From Blautia massiliensis (ex Durand et al. 2017) (lineage in GTDB: Bacteria; Bacillota; Clostridia; Lachnospirales; Lachnospiraceae), in the NCBI RefSeq assembly GCF_001487165.1, contig NZ_LN913006.1:1697651-1761650 (forward strand): a DNA stretch of 64,000 nt, read 5' to 3'. Below are positions 63,693 to 64,000 of the stretch, piece after piece. The notes under the pieces are model-generated. The model did not search any database and was not told the origin of the DNA. It worked only from the letters and a program-made list of their open reading frames with translations. A program made the position numbers and the translations under genes. Position 1 is the first letter of the stretch, and the number at the start of each line of letters is the position of its first letter.

Positions 63693-63727
63693 AAATCCCG
63701 CATCCAACATATGGGATACGGGATTTT
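63693..63727. terminator. Bidirectional terminator after the aldo/keto reductase
   Basis: AAATCCCGCATCC pairs with GGATACGGGATTT (one mismatch) around an 8-base loop. T-runs follow in both directions, short on the minus strand. The rest of 63495-63692 has no gene and should hold the sensor-operon promoter; only weak candidates are visible. Confidence 0.7.
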
Positions 63728-63741
63728 CCTGCATATTTTTA

Positions 63742-64000
63742 TTATTTTACGATAACGCCATCCTCATCCCAGAGGTCATGCCAGTCATTTGCACCATGCC
63801 ACAGAAATACCTGTCCTTTTACAAGACGGTTGCCTTTTTCCAGAGTTGCGATGGTTGCCATTTCTTTCTCTGTAAGGGGATCCTCTGTGACACATTTCAG
63901 GTTGCTTGCATAGTTGTGCACAGAGAACGGAATGGAGATCTCGCCTCTCTGATGTGCCCACTTCAGAGCGATCAGAGCCGGATGAACACCATGTGCCTTT
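63742..64000 (-). CDS. Aldo/keto reductase, C-terminal part
   Basis: The last 85 codons of a gene whose start is outside the window, ending at TAA (63742-63744). HPALIALKWAHQRGEISIPF, then SVHNYASNLKCVTEDPLTEK and ATIATLEKGNRLVKGQVFLW are typical of the final helices of NADPH-dependent aldo/keto reductases, with the cofactor-binding IPFSVHNYASNL in place of the usual IPGxxxxxxL. The substrate cannot be inferred. It is followed by a hairpin terminator. Confidence 0.82.
   Translation of the reverse strand, partial: KAHGVHPALIALKWAHQRGEISIPFSVHNYASNLKCVTEDPLTEKEMATIATLEKGNRLVKGQVFLWHGANDWHDLWDEDGVIVK

Overview
The window looks like chromosomal DNA of an anaerobic Firmicute of the family Lachnospiraceae, most likely a Blautia-like acetogen. 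The evidence is the mid-range base composition, strong AGGAGG-type ribosome binding sites, a Trp T-box, a ZTP riboswitch ahead of formate-tetrahydrofolate ligase, split iron-sulfur serine dehydratase, YesMN-type sensor pairs and large sugar ABC transporters. This family assignment is inference from content. There is no rRNA, tRNA, prophage, CRISPR array or intact insertion sequence. The first gene (CmpB-like membrane protein) and the last (aldo/keto reductase) run off the edges.

Region by region: 0.4-2.3 kb holds a MarR/MATE drug-efflux operon with a consensus promoter buried in a palindrome. 2.3-2.8 kb is decayed sequence with an 18-bp tandem repeat. 2.8-3.8 kb has two methylguanine-DNA methyltransferase genes, and 3.9-4.1 kb a tiny ORF with its own promoter and terminator. 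4.2-6.2 kb is fhs under a ZTP riboswitch. 6.4-8.7 kb has a neurotransmitter-type sodium symporter divergent from an XRE regulator. 8.8-13.0 kb is a thiol/iron-sulfur redox module (TlpA-like, 50-aa CxxC protein, NapH-like protein) divergent from an OmpR two-component system, which abuts a 3'-truncated MFS gene. 14.2-15.9 kb has DUF362 and DUF2284 proteins. 16.0-19.8 kb is a serine uptake and deamination operon with a divergent LysR. 20.4-22.1 kb is amtB plus a PII gene. Then come a TraX-like protein, nudC, glgP, an AraC regulator, iron alcohol dehydrogenase, aldehyde dehydrogenase and a GH3 glycosidase.

32.9-40.1 kb is the complete trpEGDCFBA operon under a Trp T-box, back to back with a small alarmone synthetase. 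40.9-63.5 kb is a sugar block. It contains a rhamnose-type ABC transporter operon with a divergent YesMN pair, an AraA/FucI-fold isomerase with rhamnulokinase, and a second sugar ABC operon next to a three-gene sensor (anchored binding protein, kinase, AraC-type regulator).

Shared themes are leader-RNA control of anabolic genes (fhs, trp, probably amtB) and dedicated sensors beside each sugar transporter. In both sugar ABC operons the binding-protein gene is last and sits behind an intergenic stem-loop. Nothing here is clearly a wholly new system. The least explained parts are the redox module with its two-component system, the tiny ORF at 3982, the transcript-like unit at 19.9-20.2 kb, and the rhamnulokinase operon that has an unusual isomerase and no aldolase.
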